Positions 9,982-21,186 are shown, counted from the first letter of the stretch. The stretch is DNA of 64,000 bases from Clostridiaceae bacterium BRH_c20a (GCA_000961765.1 LADT01000087.1:45409-109408); one strand, 5' to 3'. Notes: generated by a model not told the origin, from the sequence alone. Numbers and translations are program-made.

Positions 9982-11265
9982 TTATTCATCATCCCTTTTT
10001 CTAACCCAAAATTTTATCTTCTTTAATAATGATCGGTTTTTCCCCGGCCTTATAGTTTCCAAGTCCCTTTTTAGGTTTTCTTGAGAGCGTGCAATCTCAT
10101 CAAGTTTTACTATAAGTAACTCTTGGGAAAATTCATTATCCTTAGAGCTCAATTCATCCTTTAAAGAATCCAGAATTATCTCATCAACAGGAACTTGTTC
10201 GCCAGGTCCAGGCTCCTGAAGCTTGGTACCCTTGATTTGGTGTCTGCCAATTCTCCCTGTAACTACAGAACCTATAGCATGGGTTGTAATTCCCAAAGCG
10301 GTTATTCCCCCTAAAGCCGCACCTATTGTTTCGACCCGGGCTGTTCCACCGGGCAAATAAATATCTGGAAGATGATGGAAAAAAGGCATCATTCCATCAG
10401 GGAAATGGGGACTAGCGCAGCCTATACAGGGTATGCCAGCTTCTACGGGCCAATTGACATGATTATTCCATTGACGAGTTGGGCAGTCGGCATAAGTTAC
10501 AGGACCCTTACAGCCTATCTTATAAAAACAACCCTCCTCACCAGGGTAGTCAGCAAAATTGCCGTTTTCAAAATCAGAACGCCTACTGCACAGGTCGTGA
10601 ATTGTTTTTCCAAAAAACATAGTAGGTGCATGATAATTATTTAACTCCGGTTCGCCGTATAGAATAAGATGGGCTATGGTTCCTACCATCCAGTCGGGAT
10701 GGGAAGGACAGCCAGGAATATTTATTACTTTGCGATTTAGTACTTCCTCTACACCTACCGCTTTTGCGGGATTGGGGTAAGCAGCACCAGGTCCTCCGAA
10801 GGCAGCACAGGCACCAACAGCCATGACATATTTAGCATGGGGAGCAATTTCCTGCAGCAGTTGGATCCCGGTCACCTCTTGCCCCTCTCTATTCATAACT
10901 ATGTTATATCTTCCTTCATCCCTTGTAACTACAGAACCCTCAACGACCAGGATGAACTTTCCTGCATCTTCTTCTACGGTTTTTTTCAGAACTTCTATAG
11001 CAGTATCACCTTGAGCCTGCATATACAGCCAGTGGTAACGGAGTTCGATCATTTCCAAAAAAAGTCTTTTTAAATCTGGATCAAAGGTGTTATCTAGTGA
11101 AATAGATTCACCAGTGCAGGACCCCAGTTCAATCCAGATTACTGGAATTCTAGAGATTTTATCTTGAGCTAATGCCTCAAAAATTGATGGCCGCAAAAGC
11201 CCAGCCAGGCCTATTCCCGCAGTAGTCTGCATGCAGATTTTTAAAAATTCCCTCCTACTTAACAC
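9982..11265 (-). CDS. [NiFe] hydrogenase small subunit, Tat-exported, C-terminal membrane anchor
   Basis: SRREFLK Tat signal, GSCTGES, GACAAFGG, GCPSHPDW and cluster-binding Cys/His motifs; hydrophobic C-terminal helix. Confidence 0.94.
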   Translation of the reverse strand: MLSRREFLKICMQTTAGIGLAGLLRPSIFEALAQDKISRIPVIWIELGSCTGESISLDNTFDPDLKRLFLEMIELRYHWLYMQAQGDTAIEVLKKTVEEDAGKFILVVEGSVVTRDEGRYNIVMNREGQEVTGIQLLQEIAPHAKYVMAVGACAAFGGPGAAYPNPAKAVGVEEVLNRKVINIPGCPSHPDWMVGTIAHLILYGEPELNNYHAPTMFFGKTIHDLCSRRSDFENGNFADYPGEEGCFYKIGCKGPVTYADCPTRQWNNHVNWPVEAGIPCIGCASPHFPDGMMPFFHHLPDIYLPGGTARVETIGAALGGITALGITTHAIGSVVTGRIGRHQIKGTKLQEPGPGEQVPVDEIILDSLKDELSSKDNEFSQELLIVKLDEIARSQENLKRDLETIRPGKNRSLLKKIKFWVRKRDDE

Positions 11266-11637
11266 AGGCTAAGCCTCCTATTTTTAAGTGACTGGTGACT
11301 AGTGACTAGTGACTAATAATAAGTTTATAGTCTTATAGGATATTTTTTACGTCTGACACGAACATTGAATGATACTTCATTAAGTAGTGGGCAATGCAAT
11401 CTCCAAAGTTCTTTATTTTTCTCAACCTCAACCTCAACCTCAACCTTATTCTTTTTCTCGCCCACTCATAGACTATTTAATATTGGTAGGGTAACCAATA
11501 ATTACATATAATATTTATCTTTAGGCAATTAGGTTTCACAGAAACCTGAAAGAAAATGTGATATAATCACAAATTAGAAGAGAATACTTTTAACTGCTAA
11601 AGGTAATGGCTCATAGTAAATAGGATGGTGGTTCTTT

Positions 11638-13620
11638 ATGTCAGATAAATTTAAACTGGTAGCTGAATACAAGCCTAAGGGGGATCAGCCTAAAGCAATT
11701 GCCCAGCTAATAGATGGTCTATACTGTGGTTTGCCCAAGCAAACCCTTTTAGGGGTTACTGGTTCTGGAAAAACTTATACTATGGCCAGTGTAATTGCCG
11801 AGGTAAATAGACCCACACTTGTAATCGCCCATAATAAAACTTTGGCTGGTCAGTTATACACTGAGTTTAAGGAATTTTTTCCGGAAAATGCAGTGGAGTA
11901 TTTTGTAAGCTATTATGATTATTACCAGCCAGAAGCATATATTGCTCACACTGATACCTATATTGAGAAGGATTCCCAAATCAATGAAGAAATAGAAAAA
12001 CTGAGGCACTCAGCAACCTCCTCCCTTTTTGACAGGAGGGACGTCATTATTGTTGCTAGTGTTTCCTGTATTTATGGTTTGGGCTCCCCCGAGGATTATA
12101 AAAATCAGACATTATCCTTACGGATAGGTCAGACATATGATAGGGACCAAATACTTAGAAAACTTGTTGGGATTCAATATGAACGGAATGATATTAATTT
12201 TGTTCGAGGTACTTTCCGGGTGCGGGGAGATGTAATAGAGGTTCTGCCTGCTTCCCTTTCAGAGAAAGCCATTCGTATCGAAATGTTTGGTGATGAGGTT
12301 GAGAGAATTCTGGAAATTGACATATTGACCGGGGAAGTACTGGGAGAGCGCAAACATGTCAGTATTTTCCCCGCAACCCACTATATCACTGCACCGGAAT
12401 ACCTGGAAACAGCTTTGAAAAATATAGAAGAAGAGCTGGAGTTGAGATTAGCGGATTTAAGGAGTGGAGAAAAGCTCTTGGAGGCTCAAAGATTGGAGCA
12501 GAGAACCCGCTATGACCTGGAGATGATCCGGGAAGTTGGCTTTTGTACAGGGATTGAGAATTACTCTCGACATTTAACAGGCAGGAAACCAGGGGAATCC
12601 CCTTATACCCTTTTAGATTATTTTCCCCAGGATTTTTTGATTATGGTTGATGAATCCCATGTTACCCTGCCCCAAGTAGGTGGAATGTATGAAGGTGATA
12701 AATCTCGGAAGACAAGTCTTGTTGGATATGGATTCAGGCTGCCTTCGGCTCTGGATAACAGACCATTACAGTTCCGTGAATTTGAGGAAAAGATGGGCCA
12801 GGCAATATTTGTTTCAGCAACACCTGGAGCGTATGAGCAAAAGCACAGTAATATTGTTGTAGAGCAAATAATCAGGCCAACTGGATTGGTGGATCCCGTA
12901 GTTGAAGTAAGGCCTATAAAAGGTCAAATAGATGATCTTTACGATGAAATGAAAATTAGAATCGAGAGGGATGAGCGGGTACTAGTTACAACTCTTACAA
13001 AAAAAATGTCAGAGGACCTCACCGACTATTTTAAAGAGGCTGGGCTAAAGATCCGTTATCTTCATTCAGAAATAAAAACTATAGAAAGGATGGAGATCCT
13101 AAGGGACTTGCGCTTGGGGGTTTTTGACGTTTTGGTAGGTATTAACCTCTTGCGGGAGGGGCTTGATTTGCCGGAAGTATCCTTGGTGGCTATTCTTGAT
13201 GCTGATAAAGAAGGCTTTCTTCGTTCAGATCGCTCCCTAATCCAGACTATGGGTCGGGCCGCTCGAAATGTTAACGGTAAAGTGATCATGTATGCTGATA
13301 AGATAACCGGCTCCATGCAGCGGGCAATTGACGAAACTAGTCGGCGCCGGACTTTGCAGATAGAATTTAACGAGAAGCATAATATCACACCTCAATCTAT
13401 TAGGAAATCAGTACATGCTGTTATCGAAGCAACTAAGGTTGCGGAAAAAGGCGCAGAATATATGCTGTCCCAAGGAAATATTAAAAAAATGTCTAAGGAA
13501 GAACTAAAGAAAATGATCAAGGATTTAGAAAAGCAGATGCAGGAAGCAGCAAAGCTGTTGGATTTTGAAAATGCCGCAATTCTAAGGGACTTGGTTATAG
13601 AATTGAAAGGAAAGCTGTAG
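11638..13620 (+). CDS. uvrB: Excinuclease ABC subunit B
   Basis: [39 protein letters not shown]-terminal UVR domain. Confidence 0.98.
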   Translation: MSDKFKLVAEYKPKGDQPKAIAQLIDGLYCGLPKQTLLGVTGSGKTYTMASVIAEVNRPTLVIAHNKTLAGQLYTEFKEFFPENAVEYFVSYYDYYQPEAYIAHTDTYIEKDSQINEEIEKLRHSATSSLFDRRDVIIVASVSCIYGLGSPEDYKNQTLSLRIGQTYDRDQILRKLVGIQYERNDINFVRGTFRVRGDVIEVLPASLSEKAIRIEMFGDEVERILEIDILTGEVLGERKHVSIFPATHYITAPEYLETALKNIEEELELRLADLRSGEKLLEAQRLEQRTRYDLEMIREVGFCTGIENYSRHLTGRKPGESPYTLLDYFPQDFLIMVDESHVTLPQVGGMYEGDKSRKTSLVGYGFRLPSALDNRPLQFREFEEKMGQAIFVSATPGAYEQKHSNIVVEQIIRPTGLVDPVVEVRPIKGQIDDLYDEMKIRIERDERVLVTTLTKKMSEDLTDYFKEAGLKIRYLHSEIKTIERMEILRDLRLGVFDVLVGINLLREGLDLPEVSLVAILDADKEGFLRSDRSLIQTMGRAARNVNGKVIMYADKITGSMQRAIDETSRRRTLQIEFNEKHNITPQSIRKSVHAVIEATKVAEKGAEYMLSQGNIKKMSKEELKKMIKDLEKQMQEAAKLLDFENAAILRDLVIELKGKL

Positions 13621-13643
13621 CTTTGGGGACATTCCTTGGGTCA

Positions 13644-14015
13644 GTGTCATCATGCATGTTAAGCTTTTTTGACGTGTCCACATGAATGTCTAGCTCACAT
13701 GACGTGTCACGATGAAAGGCAATTTGCCGGGATGTGTCATCGAATGAGATAGAGAAATATGGGCTAATATCAAGGGATGCATCCTATGCATGTGAATATT
13801 TCCTGAGCATCTGCACCTGGGTGTTGCTTAAAGGATGCATCAAAATAAACTGGCATTCATCTGATGCATCATGCAGTAAAACCTAATAGTAGATGCATCC
13901 TAAAAAGATGACATTCATCAGATTCCTTTCGGCGGCACGATGTCACGGACATGCAGAATCACTATTAAGCCGGCACACTGACATGCAGTATATCACATAA
14001 GCGACACACTGACCT
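13644..14015. repeat. Degenerate ~29-32 bp period repeat array in uvrB-uvrA gap
   Basis: GTGTC at 13644/13674/13704/13734; GATGC[AC]TC-type anchors at 13776/(13805)/13834/13863/13892; ACATGCAG at 13949/13981. Confidence 0.7.
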
Positions 14016-14050
14016 TTAAGCTAGACCCAGAAGAAAATGGAGGAGTAATA

Positions 14051-16879
14051 ATGGCAAAAGATACAATAATAGTCAAGGGAGCAAGGGTGCATAACCTGAA
14101 AAATATAGATGTGGAGATTCCGCGGGATAAGTTTGTGGTTATTACCGGACTGAGTGGTTCGGGAAAGTCATCCTTAGCCTTTGATACTATTTATGCTGAG
14201 GGACAGCGCAGATATGTAGAGTCACTTTCCGCTTATGCCCGCCAATTTTTGGGGCAGATGGATAAGCCAGATGTAGATTATATTGAGGGCTTATCACCAG
14301 CTATTTCTATTGACCAAAAGACCACCAGTCGTAACCCTAGGTCAACGGTAGGGACGGTTACGGAAATATATGATTATCTGCGTCTTTTGTTCGCCCGGAT
14401 TGGTATACCCCATTGTCATAAATGCGGCAAGACTATTGCCCAGCAGACCATTCAACAGATGGTGGATCAGCTTTTGGCTTACCCGGAGAGGACAAGGCTG
14501 CAGATTTTGGCTCCCGTTGTCCGGGGACGCAAGGGTGAGCATCAGAAGATCCTTGAAGAACTCAAAAAAAGCGGTTTTGTAAGAGTTTTGGTTAATGGAG
14601 AATTAAGGGAAGTAACAGAAGAGATAAAATTGGAAAAAAATAAGAAACATACTATAGAAGTAGTGGTTGACAGAATTGTTATTAAGGAAGGCATAGAAAA
14701 TCGATTGGCTGATTCCTTGGAAACTGCTTTAAAGCTAGCTGAAGGTCTTGTCAACGTAGATATTATTGATGGTGAAAAACTGGTTTTTAGTCAGAATTTT
14801 GCCTGTGTAGACTGTGGTATCAGTTTTGCTGAAATGGCTCCCCGGATGTTTTCCTTTAATAGTCCTTATGGGGCCTGTCCAGAATGTGATGGACTAGGGG
14901 CAAAAATGGAAATTGATCCAGATCAGGTCATTCCTGATTGGAGTCTTACTCTAGCTGAGGGTGCCATTATCCCCTGGAGTAAAAATACCAACAGCTATTA
15001 CCTTCAGTTACTTGAATCTTTAGGTAAGCACTATGGTTTTAGTATCCATACACCTGTTGATAAGCTGAAATCAGAACATTTAAACACTATTCTTTATGGT
15101 TCTGGAAATGAAAAGATAAGATTTAAATATACAAACATGTATGATGAAGCCCGAGTTTATGATACTACCTTTGAGGGCGTAATACCCAACCTGCAGCGCA
15201 GGTATCTTGAGACGCAATCTGACCACTCACGGGGGGATATTGAGCAATATATGGCTAATAAGCCTTGTCCCCAGTGTCAAGGTGCCCGCTTAAAGCCGGA
15301 GGTTTTAGCTGTAACAATCGGAGGTAAAAATATCTCCCAAGTTACCGCTTTGTCGGTATTAGAGAGCAAGGAGTTTTTTGATAAATTAGAGCTGACCGAG
15401 AGGGAAATGCTGATAGCCCGTCAGGTTCTAAAAGAAATTAAAGAAAGAATTAATTTCTTGGTAAATGTCGGCTTGGATTATTTAACACTAAGTAGAGCAG
15501 CGGGGACCTTATCAGGTGGTGAGGCACAGCGGATAAGGTTGGCTACCCAAATAGGCTCCGGATTAGTAGGTGTTCTTTATATTCTAGATGAACCTAGTAT
15601 CGGTTTGCATCAAAAGGATAATGCCCGACTCATAAAGACATTGGAACATTTGCGCAATATTGGTAACACTTTAATAGTTGTAGAGCATGATGAAGAGACC
15701 ATGATGGCGGCTGACCATATTATAGATATTGGTCCCGGAGCAGGCGTACACGGTGGAGAGGTAATAGCTCAAGGTACTGTAGAGGAAATCAAGCTAGTTG
15801 GAAACTCTATAACCGGCCAGTATCTGGCAGGCACTAAAAAAATATTAATTCCCTTAACCCGCAGGCAGCCCAATGGCAAATGGATTAATATTAAGGGTGC
15901 TAAGGAAAATAACTTAGAAAACTTAGATGTGTCTATTCCCATCGGTGTATTTACTTGTGTAACGGGGGTCTCCGGCTCTGGCAAAAGCACCCTTGTAAAT
16001 GAAATCCTCTACAAAGGATTAGTACAGAAGCTTTATAAAAATTCCAAAATTAAACCTGGTGAACACTCTGAAATAGAAGGCGTATCCTATTTAGATAAAG
16101 TTATTGATATTGATCAATCACCAATTGGGAGGACACCACGCTCAAATCCGGCAACATATACCTCAGTATTTGATACTATTAGAGAGATTTTTTCTCAGAC
16201 TCCCGACGCTAGGATGCGGGGCTATAAGCCGGGACGATTCAGTTTTAATGTCCGTGGCGGTCGCTGTGAAGCCTGTAGGGGTGATGGTATTATCAAAATT
16301 GAGATGCATTTTTTGCCTGATGTTTATGTACCATGTGAGGTATGTAAAGGCCAGCGTTATAACAGAGAAACCCTGGAGATTCGATATAAGGGTAAAAACG
16401 TCTCTCAGGTCCTAGATATGACAGTTGATCAGGCTGCAGAATTTTTCCAGAATATACCCAAAATCTACCGTAAGATAAAGACTTTGCAGGATGTAGGTTT
16501 AGGCTATATTAGACTTGGACAGCCAGCAACCACATTGTCCGGTGGGGAAGCCCAGCGGGTAAAGCTAGCTTCTGAACTCTCCCGCCGTAGTAATGGGAAA
16601 ACTCTATATATTCTAGATGAGCCTACTACTGGTCTCCATATTGCTGACATCCATAAGCTTTTAGGTGTTTTGGGACGATTGGTAGATGCAGGTGATACGG
16701 TATTAGTAATTGAGCATAATTTGGATGTTATAAAATATGCTGATTATGTTATTGACTTGGGACCTGATGGAGGTAATAAAGGCGGGCGGATTATTGCTAT
16801 CGGTACCCCAGAAGAGATCGCAGAAGTAGACGCATCATATACGGGAGAGTATTTGAAGAGGGTCATAGCTAGAGGGTAG
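14051..16879 (+). CDS. uvrA: Excinuclease ABC subunit A
   Basis: Two ABC ATPase halves, CxxC zinc motifs, [35 protein letters not shown]. Confidence 0.98.
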   Translation: MAKDTIIVKGARVHNLKNIDVEIPRDKFVVITGLSGSGKSSLAFDTIYAEGQRRYVESLSAYARQFLGQMDKPDVDYIEGLSPAISIDQKTTSRNPRSTVGTVTEIYDYLRLLFARIGIPHCHKCGKTIAQQTIQQMVDQLLAYPERTRLQILAPVVRGRKGEHQKILEELKKSGFVRVLVNGELREVTEEIKLEKNKKHTIEVVVDRIVIKEGIENRLADSLETALKLAEGLVNVDIIDGEKLVFSQNFACVDCGISFAEMAPRMFSFNSPYGACPECDGLGAKMEIDPDQVIPDWSLTLAEGAIIPWSKNTNSYYLQLLESLGKHYGFSIHTPVDKLKSEHLNTILYGSGNEKIRFKYTNMYDEARVYDTTFEGVIPNLQRRYLETQSDHSRGDIEQYMANKPCPQCQGARLKPEVLAVTIGGKNISQVTALSVLESKEFFDKLELTEREMLIARQVLKEIKERINFLVNVGLDYLTLSRAAGTLSGGEAQRIRLATQIGSGLVGVLYILDEPSIGLHQKDNARLIKTLEHLRNIGNTLIVVEHDEETMMAADHIIDIGPGAGVHGGEVIAQGTVEEIKLVGNSITGQYLAGTKKILIPLTRRQPNGKWINIKGAKENNLENLDVSIPIGVFTCVTGVSGSGKSTLVNEILYKGLVQKLYKNSKIKPGEHSEIEGVSYLDKVIDIDQSPIGRTPRSNPATYTSVFDTIREIFSQTPDARMRGYKPGRFSFNVRGGRCEACRGDGIIKIEMHFLPDVYVPCEVCKGQRYNRETLEIRYKGKNVSQVLDMTVDQAAEFFQNIPKIYRKIKTLQDVGLGYIRLGQPATTLSGGEAQRVKLASELSRRSNGKTLYILDEPTTGLHIADIHKLLGVLGRLVDAGDTVLVIEHNLDVIKYADYVIDLGPDGGNKGGRIIAIGTPEEIAEVDASYTGEYLKRVIARG

Positions 16880-16884
16880 AGTAC

Positions 16885-17306
16885 TCCTGGGTGAAGATAG
16901 AGCGTCTGACAGTTAGCTTCCGGGTGAAGATAGAGCGTCTGCTATACTTCGGGGTTAATATTTTGCGTCTGACAGTGGCTTCGGAGTGAATACTGTGGGT
17001 CTGACAATACAACTGGGTGAAGATAGAGCGTCTGCTTTACTTTTGGGTTAATATTTTGCGTCTGACAATACTTATGGGTAAACATTACGCGTCTGCTAAA
17101 TGCTTTTACGTTTGTGTCAGACCCGTAAGATAGACATGTGAGTATTGTCCGACTAGCAAGCTAATCCCTTAAGTAAATGTCGGACGCAATAGTCTGTCTA
17201 CAAAGTAATTGTCAGACAGATAAATATGACCACAAAGTAGATGTCAGACGCAAAAGTATGACCATAAAGTAATTGTCTGACATGATAGACTGCCCCCATA
17301 GTAAGG
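16885..17306. repeat. Head-to-head array of 30-33 bp degenerate repeats (GCGTCTGAC ... GTCAGACGC)
   Basis: Anchors GTCTG at 16904,16937,16967,16999,17030,17060,17091 then GTC(A/G/C)GAC at 17116,17147,17179,17211,17243 and GTCTGAC at 17275. Confidence 0.92.
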
Positions 17307-17316
17307 AGGTGCCCAT

Positions 17317-19179
17317 GTGTTGCAAGATAAACTAAAAGCATTACCCAACAAGCCTGGCGTGTATTTGATGAAAAATGACGCCGAGGAAATTATTTATGTA
17401 GGTAAGGCAATCTCCTTGAAGAATAGGGTAAAGTCCTATTTTCAGAATAAAAAGCAAGATTCAGCTAAAACTAGAGCGCTAGTAAAGAATATAGCTGACC
17501 TAGAATATATTATTACTGATAGCGAAATGGAAGCTCTAATCCTGGAATGCAATTTGATTAAGAAACACCGCCCTAAATATAATGTAAGCCTAAAGGATGA
17601 CAAAACCTACCCATATTTAAAAATAACTCCCGAAGACTATCCTAGGGTAATCGTCACTAGAAATGTCTATAAGGATGGCGCTAAATATTTTGGGCCATAT
17701 ACTAGTGCAACTACCTTACGGGAAACTATTGAATTATTAAAAAGGCTTTTCCCCTTTAGAAGCTGCAACCAGAAAGTATTTATAAATGAGAGACCATGTT
17801 TAAATGCCCATATCAACAGATGTCTTGCACCCTGTGTCGGCGGAATTAATAGGGAGCAGTATAGTAAGTTAATCAAGCAGGTGATTCTCTTTTTGGAGGG
17901 TAAACAGGAGGATCTGCTGGTTAAATTAGAGAAGGACATGGAACAGGCTGCCCTTAATTTAGAATTTGAGCGGGCTGCACAGCTGCGGGATCAAATCGGG
18001 GGAATTAAGCAGGTTATTGAAAAACAAAAAATCGTATCGGGGGGTCATGAAGATCAGGATGTCATGGCTATAGCTCGAGGTTTTAATGAAGCAAGTGTAC
18101 AGGTGTTTTTCATTAGGGGTGGAAAATTGATTGGTCGGGAAAACTACTTCCTGAAAGGAACCGATGATTTAGAACGGGGAGAGGTTTTAGAAGCCTTTAT
18201 CAAGCAATACTACATCCAGCAGGACTTTGTACCTCGGGAAATACTTGTGGAGACAGAATTATCTGAAGTAAAGGTTTTAGAGCAATGGCTTACAGAGAAG
18301 AAGGGCAGTAGAGTATATATTAAGGTTCCAAAAAAAGGGGAACGGAAAGAACTATTAGAACTGGTGGGTAAAAATGCTTTGGAAGCCATGGAGAAGGTCG
18401 AACTGGAAAAACAGCAAAAGAAGGCTATGACTGAAGGGGCGGTGATGGAGCTGCAAAAGGAATTGGCATTGCAGCGGCCTCCCCTGCGGATTGAATGCTA
18501 TGATATATCCAATACTCAAGGTACGGAAAGTGTTGCATCAATGGTAGTCTTTGAAGGGGGAAAACCCAAAAAGGATCAATACAGGAGATTTAAGATTAAA
18601 ACTGTGGAAGGTTCTAATGATTTTGCTAGTATGTATGAAGTGATTAGCCGGAGATTCCGCAATGCCAACGAGGAAAAAGATATAACTGAGCAAAAAAGAA
18701 AATTTTCTATCCTCCCGGATTTAGTAATTATTGACGGCGGGAAGGGGCAACTGCAGGCGGCAAACAAAGCTATGCAGGAGCAAGGTTATGCTCACATACC
18801 TACTTATGGTCTAGCTAAACGAGAAGAATGGTTGTTTACAGAAGAACATGGAGAGCCTATAATTTTACCTCGAGCTTCTACAGCCTTATATCTCTTACAG
18901 CGTGTCCGGGACGAAGCCCACCGCTTTGCAATTACTTACCATCGTAGTCTAAGAGGAAAAAGAAATTTGGCTTCTATCTTAGATGATATTCCGGGGATTG
19001 GTGATAAACGCAAGAAAATTTTATTACAGCATTTTGGTTCTTTTAAAAAAATACAGGAGTCCAGCTTAGCAGATTTGCTGCAAGTAGAAGGAATTAATCA
19101 GAAGGTTGCCGAAGCAATATATGACTATCTTCATACACATCAGGACCTTTTATTGAGAACGAAACACAAAAAAGAGTAG
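17317..19179 (+). CDS. uvrC: Excinuclease ABC subunit C
   Basis: LPNKPGVYLMKNDAEEIIYVGKA GIY-YIG domain, UVR, RNase H-like and HhH C-terminus. Confidence 0.98.
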   Translation: MLQDKLKALPNKPGVYLMKNDAEEIIYVGKAISLKNRVKSYFQNKKQDSAKTRALVKNIADLEYIITDSEMEALILECNLIKKHRPKYNVSLKDDKTYPYLKITPEDYPRVIVTRNVYKDGAKYFGPYTSATTLRETIELLKRLFPFRSCNQKVFINERPCLNAHINRCLAPCVGGINREQYSKLIKQVILFLEGKQEDLLVKLEKDMEQAALNLEFERAAQLRDQIGGIKQVIEKQKIVSGGHEDQDVMAIARGFNEASVQVFFIRGGKLIGRENYFLKGTDDLERGEVLEAFIKQYYIQQDFVPREILVETELSEVKVLEQWLTEKKGSRVYIKVPKKGERKELLELVGKNALEAMEKVELEKQQKKAMTEGAVMELQKELALQRPPLRIECYDISNTQGTESVASMVVFEGGKPKKDQYRRFKIKTVEGSNDFASMYEVISRRFRNANEEKDITEQKRKFSILPDLVIIDGGKGQLQAANKAMQEQGYAHIPTYGLAKREEWLFTEEHGEPIILPRASTALYLLQRVRDEAHRFAITYHRSLRGKRNLASILDDIPGIGDKRKKILLQHFGSFKKIQESSLADLLQVEGINQKVAEAIYDYLHTHQDLLLRTKHKKE

Positions 19180-19204
19180 GCTTGCATATAATAATGAAAC
19201 ACAT

Positions 19205-19301
19205 ATCTTTAATTGATAGATATCGTAGGGGCGCGGATAGATATCGTAGGGGCGCGCATTGCGCGTCCGAGTGGGGACAGACGCGCAATGCGCGCCCCTA
19301 C
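19205..19301. repeat. Inverted-repeat element GTAGGGGCGCGCATTGCGCGTC...GACGCGCAATGCGCGCCCCTAC with a direct partial duplication
   Basis: 22 bp perfect inverted arms; upstream gatagatatcgtaggggcgcg duplicated. Confidence 0.9.
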
Positions 19302-19326
19302 AATTCATTAAACGGAGGTGTATATA

Positions 19327-19668
19327 ATGAAGGGTTGGGTTGTCCGATGGGTTCTCAATGGAATCGCATTATTACTTACCTCAGCCTTAATCGCCGGCAT
19401 TGAAGTAAATGGTTTTCTGGCTGCGTTATTTGCAGCTTTAGTACTGGGTATTGTCAATGCAATAATTAGACCTATAATTATATTTTTAACCTTACCAATT
19501 AATATACTTACATTAGGTTTGTTTACTGTGATTATTAATGGATTTATGTTGAAAATTACGAGCACTGTTGTTAATGGTTTTGCTGTGCGCGGTTTCTGGG
19601 CAGCAACCATCGGCGCATTAATCTTAGCACTAATCAGTGCTGTATTAAATGCTTTAGTTGAAGACTAG
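19327..19668 (+). CDS. Phage holin family 4 / YvlD-like small membrane protein
   Basis: Four TM segments, NAIIRPIIIFLTLPINILTLGLFTVIINGFML signature. Confidence 0.85.
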   Translation: MKGWVVRWVLNGIALLLTSALIAGIEVNGFLAALFAALVLGIVNAIIRPIIIFLTLPINILTLGLFTVIINGFMLKITSTVVNGFAVRGFWAATIGALILALISAVLNALVED

Positions 19669-19739
19669 CTTAAGCTTCATTTCATTCCGCTAGGTTAAGG
19701 TTAAGGTTAAGGCTTAGTAATTTGTCATACAATGCCTGT

Positions 19740-19820
19740 GTCAGACGCAATAGCTAAACCTCTTGAGTTATTGTCAGACGCTCAATCTTCACCAAGAAGT
19801 ATTGTCAGACGCAACCCCTC
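19740..19820 (+). repeat. Half array of GTCAGACGC repeats (3 units)
   Basis: GTCAGAC at 19740, 19773, 19804. Confidence 0.88.
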
Positions 19821-19944
19821 AACCTATTAGCTTTGTTTTCAGGTCCCTGGTCCCTGGTCCCTGGGTACTGAACACCGATCACCGATCACCGATCACTGAG
19901 CACGCAACTAAAGAGGTTATCCCAAATAATTATATGGAGGATTT

Positions 19945-20757
19945 ATGGATTACAAGTTAATTGCTATTGATTTAGATGATACCTTGCTGAGAGATGATTT
20001 AACAATTTCCGAAAGGGCAAAAAGGGCAATTACATCAAGTATGGAAAAAGGTGTATTGGTAACCTTTGCCACGGGGAGAATGTATCGTTCTGCTCTACCT
20101 TATGCCCTTGACCTAGGATTGGACATGCCTCTAATTACTTACCAAGGAGCTTTAGTTAAATATGCAGATGGACGGGAGGTATATCATAGACCTATAGAGC
20201 TTGATGTTGCTAAAGAGGTTATTAAATTTGGCAAACCATCAGGCTTGCATATTAATGCTTATATAGGTGATGAATTATATATGGAGGGAACAACCATTTG
20301 GGGCAAGAAATATGCCGCAATAGCTAAAGTACCTATTCATTTTCTAAATCTCCCTGGGGATTTAAAGGAAAAACCTACAAAAATATTGTTTATTGGCGAA
20401 AGTGCAGAGTTGGATGAAATGGCGCAGAAATTAGTCGAAAAGTTTTCCAATACAATAAATGTTACTAAGTCTAAAGATATTTTCCTTGAAGTATCCCATC
20501 CTAAAGCAACAAAGGGCAATGCATTAAAAGAGCTGGCCGAATCTTTAAATATCGATAGTAAGCGGGTCATTGCCATAGGGGATAATATGAATGATCTGGA
20601 TATGATAAGATATGCTGGCTATGGTGTAGCTGTAGCAAATGCTGTAGATGCATTAAAGAAAGCTGCTGACTTTGTAACAAAAAGTAATGATGATGATGGG
20701 GTAGCTGAAGTGATTGAAAAATTGGTATTAAAAGAGAATAACATAGAAATTATGTAA
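19945..20757 (+). CDS. Cof-type HAD-superfamily hydrolase
   Basis: AIDLDDTLLRDD, ATGRMYRSA, GDNMNDLDMIRYAGYGVAVANA. Confidence 0.92.
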   Translation: MDYKLIAIDLDDTLLRDDLTISERAKRAITSSMEKGVLVTFATGRMYRSALPYALDLGLDMPLITYQGALVKYADGREVYHRPIELDVAKEVIKFGKPSGLHINAYIGDELYMEGTTIWGKKYAAIAKVPIHFLNLPGDLKEKPTKILFIGESAELDEMAQKLVEKFSNTINVTKSKDIFLEVSHPKATKGNALKELAESLNIDSKRVIAIGDNMNDLDMIRYAGYGVAVANAVDALKKAADFVTKSNDDDGVAEVIEKLVLKENNIEIM

Positions 20758-20842
20758 AATAATATTTTTTTGAAAATTATGCAGGATTTTTGGCAACCAA
20801 GTCGAAAAATATATTAAATGGATAATATTGGAGGTTGCCTTT

Positions 20843-21025
20843 ATGAAAGACTCTTCGATTCTATATCTGCAGAAAGAAATGGAAAAGGTAAGAAGTAGGC
20901 TTCATGCAGCAGTTAATGGAGATGTTAGCCAATTATTAGATACAGATGCATATCAATTGAGTACTGAAATGGACAAGCTGATAGTTAAATTAATGAAAAA
21001 AGAACAGCAGATTAAGAAACTGTGA
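20843..21025 (+). CDS. Spo0E-like aspartyl-phosphate phosphatase family protein
   Basis: Small two-helix protein with LSTEMDKLIV (SxxxD) motif; RBS GGAGG before ATG. Confidence 0.6.
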   Translation: MKDSSILYLQKEMEKVRSRLHAAVNGDVSQLLDTDAYQLSTEMDKLIVKLMKKEQQIKKL

Positions 21026-21058
21026 GCCCAACTTTGTTAGTTTAAGTTGGGTTTTTGT
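21026..21058 (+). terminator. Rho-independent terminator
   Basis: CCCAACTT-N-AAGTTGGG followed by TTTTTG. Confidence 0.8.
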
Positions 21059-21186
21059 ATTAATTTAGGGAATAAAGAAGAAAGCCAGAAAACTTATAAA
21101 AAAAATGCATTAAAACGGGGTAAGATATTTTTAAAGGCAATATCTCAATAAAATAATAGAATAAAGTAATAGGGAGAGGATGAATT

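Noticed and set aside
14342-14754. Minus-strand ORFs inside uvrA (and similar antisense ORFs in rnr, gap-pgk, hppA, hydrogenase genes)
   Set aside because: Entirely overlap well-supported CDSs, with no RBS or recognisable domains
16885-17306. CRISPR array
   Set aside because: Repeat units are degenerate, ~32 bp in total including the variable part, change orientation in the middle, and no cas genes are nearby
19763-19960. 65 aa ORF upstream of the HAD hydrolase
   Set aside because: Lies within the repeat mosaic (array plus ACCGATC repeats); spurious
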